Positions 35,529 to 37,799 of a DNA stretch of 37,799 nt are shown in pieces (positions within the stretch are counted from its first letter, which is position 1; each line of letters starts with the position of its first letter). The DNA comes from Dolichospermum sp. UHCC 0259 (lineage in GTDB: Bacteria > Cyanobacteriota > Cyanobacteriia > Cyanobacteriales > Nostocaceae): assembly GCF_009711935.1 (NCBI RefSeq), contig NZ_VIKX01000022.1:1-37799 (forward strand), written 5' to 3'. The notes beneath the pieces are model-generated. The model did no database searches. It was not told the origin of the DNA and worked only from the letters and a program-made list of their open reading frames with translations. The position numbers were made by a program, and so were the translations under genes.

Positions 35529-35809
35529 AGATCCCCGACTTCTTCACTTAATTGGTTCTACCGTTCCCTTGATGTAAAACAACGTTTATTGTAGGTTGGG
35601 TTGACGCAAGGAAACCCAACAACTCTTACTATCCTACCGCCAATGTTGGGTTATGCCTGATGCCTCCGGCACGCTACCGCGAACGGCACGCTACGCGAAC
35701 ACTTCGTTCTACCCAACCTACGAAAATTAAATTAATATTCTCTTCCATTAAGGGGAGCGGTAGAACCTTTATTATTTAGTGACAAGATAAAAAAAGAAGT
35801 CGGGGATCT
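35529..35809. repeat. Nested palindromic element (about 281 bp)
   Basis: Three inverted repeats are nested. The outer arms AGATCCCCGACTTCTT (35529-35544) and their complement (35794-35809) are perfect over 16 bases. The middle arms GGTTCTACCGTTCCCTT (35554-35570) and 35750-35767 are near-perfect. The inner arms GTAGGTTGGGT (35591-35601) and 35711-35721 are perfect over 11 bases, with another AACCCAAC/GTTGGGTT pair inside. No protein is encoded. It looks like a non-autonomous MITE-like element inside an older hairpin repeat. Confidence 0.8.
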
Positions 35810-35827
35810 AGGTTCGGGGATCTAAGT

Positions 35828-36259
35828 TTATAGATAATCAAAAAAGATTTCGGGAACTAATCGTAATTCACCAGATTTGAATCGAGAAATATCTATCCAT
35901 AATGCGCGATGTTGACGTTCTGGTGTTTCTGCAAAAGTTAAACTTTCGATTTGATAAAACTGGGAATCAGCAAAGTCACATTCATAGAGTTGAATGATTT
36001 CATGTCCTTGTCTACCATCAAAAGTAAATAAGTTTTCGATACAAGTTAAATAGCGAATATTGGTTAATTCGGCTTGAATTTCTTCTTGAAATTCTCTAGC
36101 TAAGGCGATGCGGCTAGTTTCGCCAAATTCTACACCACCACCTAAAGCCCGATAGAATGTTGATTGTTTTTTAGGATCGAAGCCTTCAGAAACAAAGATT
36201 CTATTACCATCTCGAATGAGTGCTAAAACAATTACCCGGATTTGACCTTCTTTATTCAT
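35828..36259 (-). CDS. NUDIX hydrolase
   Basis: This is a 143-residue NUDIX protein hydrolysing nucleoside diphosphate-linked compounds. The Nudix box spans 41-63 (GGVEFGETSRIALAREFQEEIQA): G41, E47, R55-E56 and E59-E60 follow GX5EX7REUXEEXGU, except that the final glycine is Gln62. Substrate is not predictable. It is nine bases from the DUF3531 gene on the same strand and probably cotranscribed with it. Confidence 0.9.
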   Translation of the reverse strand: MNKEGQIRVIVLALIRDGNRIFVSEGFDPKKQSTFYRALGGGVEFGETSRIALAREFQEEIQAELTNIRYLTCIENLFTFDGRQGHEIIQLYECDFADSQFYQIESLTFAETPERQHRALWIDISRFKSGELRLVPEIFFDYL

Positions 36260-36267
36260 AACTACAA

Positions 36268-36720
36268 TTAATTATCGTAAATGGAAGAGGGACGACTTTC
36301 ACTATCTTCTGTAGACCAATCTGGATTTTCGCCACCAATGTATAGTTCTTCAATAGTGACATATTCTTCAGTTAGTTGAGTAAGGGCGTTGATGAGAATA
36401 TCTAAGGCGATCGCATCACTTGTCCCTAAATCAAACCAACAACGCCCCCATTCTCCTTCATATTCAAATTCACCCATGTTGTGCATCAAGGCCATTAAGC
36501 TTTTATCATAGCCTTTGGTATCATAATCCATGTAGCTGATATCAAATCCTGCGTCTTGGATTTGCAGATTTTCCGCATTAAATCCCCCTAATTTACCTAA
36601 ATAAAACCAGGAATTAAAGACTTCTTCTACATATTGTTTTTCCCTTTGGGAGGGAACATTGCTGAACTTAAACCAAATCCAAACATCAAAAGGATTAAAC
36701 TCGCGGAATTGAATTTGCAT
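36268..36720 (-). CDS. DUF3531 family protein
   Basis: This is a 150-residue acidic protein beginning MQIQFREFNPFDVWIWFKF, with YVEEVFNSWFYLGKLGGFNAEN, MGEFEYEGEWGRCWFDLGTSDAIALDILINAL and EYVTIEELYIGGENPDW; this fits the DUF3531 family of cyanobacteria and plastids, of unknown function. The ATG at 36720 is used because the frame upstream (to 36789) is STRR sequence translated as ITNYPLPIT-type peptide. Confidence 0.7.
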   Translation of the reverse strand: MQIQFREFNPFDVWIWFKFSNVPSQREKQYVEEVFNSWFYLGKLGGFNAENLQIQDAGFDISYMDYDTKGYDKSLMALMHNMGEFEYEGEWGRCWFDLGTSDAIALDILINALTQLTEEYVTIEELYIGGENPDWSTEDSESRPSSIYDN

Positions 36721-36800
36721 TTTTGTAATGGGTAATGGGTAATTGGTAATTGGTAGAATCAGAATTCTATAACAACGAACTACTGACAACTGACAATTGA
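36721..36800. repeat. STRR tract (GTAATGG/GTAATTG and ACTGACA heptamers)
   Basis: Tandem GTAATGG and GTAATTG units, a short unique stretch, then ACTGACA/ATTGACT units fill the space between the DUF3531 and TPR genes. Confidence 0.85.
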
Positions 36801-37724
36801 CTACTGACTACTAACAGCCTGATTCCGTTCACGTTCAATTTGTTTGACTAAATTAGCAGGAAGTTGGGATTTTTTGGCTAATGCTTTGTCAAAATAAGTT
36901 ATTGCTTCCTTAATTAAATTCTGGCTTTTTTCCTTTTTTCCCTGTTCGTGAAGAATTTGGGCTTTGAGATAGTGAATTTCTGGGTTGTCAGCAGTTGTTT
37001 TTAAGGCGCGGTTGACATAATCTAAAGCTTGGGGGTATTGTTTTAAATCTCGATAGGCTAAAGCAATACCTCTATTTACTAAATAATTAGGAGCAGCATT
37101 TTTTTCCAATCTTTCAATTACTTGATCTGGACTAGTAAAAGGTAAATTCACAGCTAACATTAAATCCATATAGCCGCGAATTAAGTTTAATTCTGGATCA
37201 TTGGCAGAAATCTCTTCGGCTCTGTCAAGATATGTATAGACTTTCCGCAACCGGCTTAAGGCTTGGGGGACACCATTTACAGTTCCTTCTCGATTCAAAA
37301 TTACCGCACCTGCTAAAAAATGACCGACAGCAGTATATAAGTTACCACGCAATGGATCACTGGCGATTAAATTCTGTCCAGTTTCTAGGGTTTTGCTGCT
37401 GTATTTTTCTAAACTAATACTATCTTGATTTTGATATGCTAAAGAAGCCTGAATGGCGTAAATTAAAGGTTCATTAGGTTCGCTAGAGGCGGCTTTTTGT
37501 AAAGCATCTTTGGCTAGGGAGTAATTTCCTTGTTGAAAAATAGCATTAAAAGCGGCTTCTGTGCGATCGCCAATTTTACGTGGTTCACGAGAGCGAAAGG
37601 GATCACCGGCAAAGGAGGGATTTACCAACATATTGAGAATGATGGAAGTAGCCAGAGTTACTTTTAAAAAAGTAGGCGATCGCCAGAATATCCTCAATTG
37701 GGGAATTAAAAACTGTTTAAACAT
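36801..37724 (-). CDS. Secreted or anchored TPR repeat protein
   Basis: This is a 307-residue protein with an N-terminal signal-like segment (about 20-38) and a possible signal peptidase site after PSFA (residue 39). The rest is helical TPR repeats, clearest at NYLVNRGIALAYRDLKQYPQALDYVNRALKTT and NPEIHYLKAQILHEQGKKEKSQNLIKEAITYFDKAL (about 215-285). It resembles the Sll0314/Alr1548-type TPR proteins of cyanobacteria, an attribution from memory only. The ATG at 37724 lies 75 bases from the window edge. It reads towards the DUF3531 and NUDIX genes and may lead them. Confidence 0.82.
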   Translation of the reverse strand: MFKQFLIPQLRIFWRSPTFLKVTLATSIILNMLVNPSFAGDPFRSREPRKIGDRTEAAFNAIFQQGNYSLAKDALQKAASSEPNEPLIYAIQASLAYQNQDSISLEKYSSKTLETGQNLIASDPLRGNLYTAVGHFLAGAVILNREGTVNGVPQALSRLRKVYTYLDRAEEISANDPELNLIRGYMDLMLAVNLPFTSPDQVIERLEKNAAPNYLVNRGIALAYRDLKQYPQALDYVNRALKTTADNPEIHYLKAQILHEQGKKEKSQNLIKEAITYFDKALAKKSQLPANLVKQIERERNQAVSSQ

Positions 37725-37799
37725 GATAGCCTGTCTGAATAATTACGTAACTGTTCACACTCCCCCACTAAAAAGGAATTAGGAAGTAACAGGGATAGG

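Overview
The window reads as a chromosomal segment of a heterocyst-forming cyanobacterium (Nostocales; Anabaena/Nostoc/Dolichospermum-like). The evidence is the AT-rich coding style, frequent GCGATCGC (HIP1) octamers, many intergenic heptamer (STRR-type) repeats, phycobilin synthesis (pcyA), a PsbP-like photosystem II protein, a devBCA-type heterocyst exporter behind a textbook NtcA promoter, and a Mo-nitrogenase C-terminal-domain protein. No tRNA, rRNA, CRISPR array or complete insertion sequence was recognised.

Layout. (1) 1-5454, minus strand: rpsT - tatD - rpoB, the usual cyanobacterial order, with a long structured leader before rpoB and a 53-bp copy of internal rpoB sequence at the window edge. 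(2) 5926-10926: hisD, a COG1900/DUF39 homocysteine-biosynthesis-type protein, an unknown Lys/Pro-rich protein and an anchored TPR protein. (3) 11155-14305, accessory: an AbiEi/AbiEii toxin-antitoxin pair, a chimeric scar joining a piece of the UPF0016/mnx gene to a piece of abiEi, a MazF-type pair, and the intact mnx gene behind a clear yybP-ykoY Mn2+ riboswitch and sigma70-type promoter. (4) 14585-17562: arsM and arsS for arsenosugar synthesis, split by an inverted Rpn-family nuclease gene. (5) 17660-18361: two putative Yfr1 small RNA genes flanking an EVE-domain gene. (6) 18612-22817: a compact operon of MerR-like regulator, 1007-aa N6-adenine methylase and small PD-(D/E)XK nuclease; this is the best candidate for a poorly described defence system here. 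(7) 22941-27834: class II aldolase-like protein, mnmA, CyanoP-type psbP, maf, a MntA/HepT pair and pcyA. (8) 27890-31871: NtcA promoter, long leader and devB-devC-devA. (9) 31995-37724: mostly small conserved genes (anchored protein, HAD phosphatase, Mo-nitro_C protein, cupin, Uma2, NUDIX, DUF3531, TPR) with a nested palindromic element at 35529-35809.

The genes connect through a few themes: core transcription and translation at the left; metal and metalloid handling in the middle (Mn efflux under riboswitch control, arsenic methylation); genome defence (three toxin-antitoxin pairs, Rpn, Uma2, methylase/nuclease, EVE); and heterocyst and photosynthetic functions at the right. Short palindromic and heptameric repeats punctuate almost every gene boundary, and twice a palindrome supplies the stop codon of the adjacent gene. 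All functional calls are by reading; no database search was possible.
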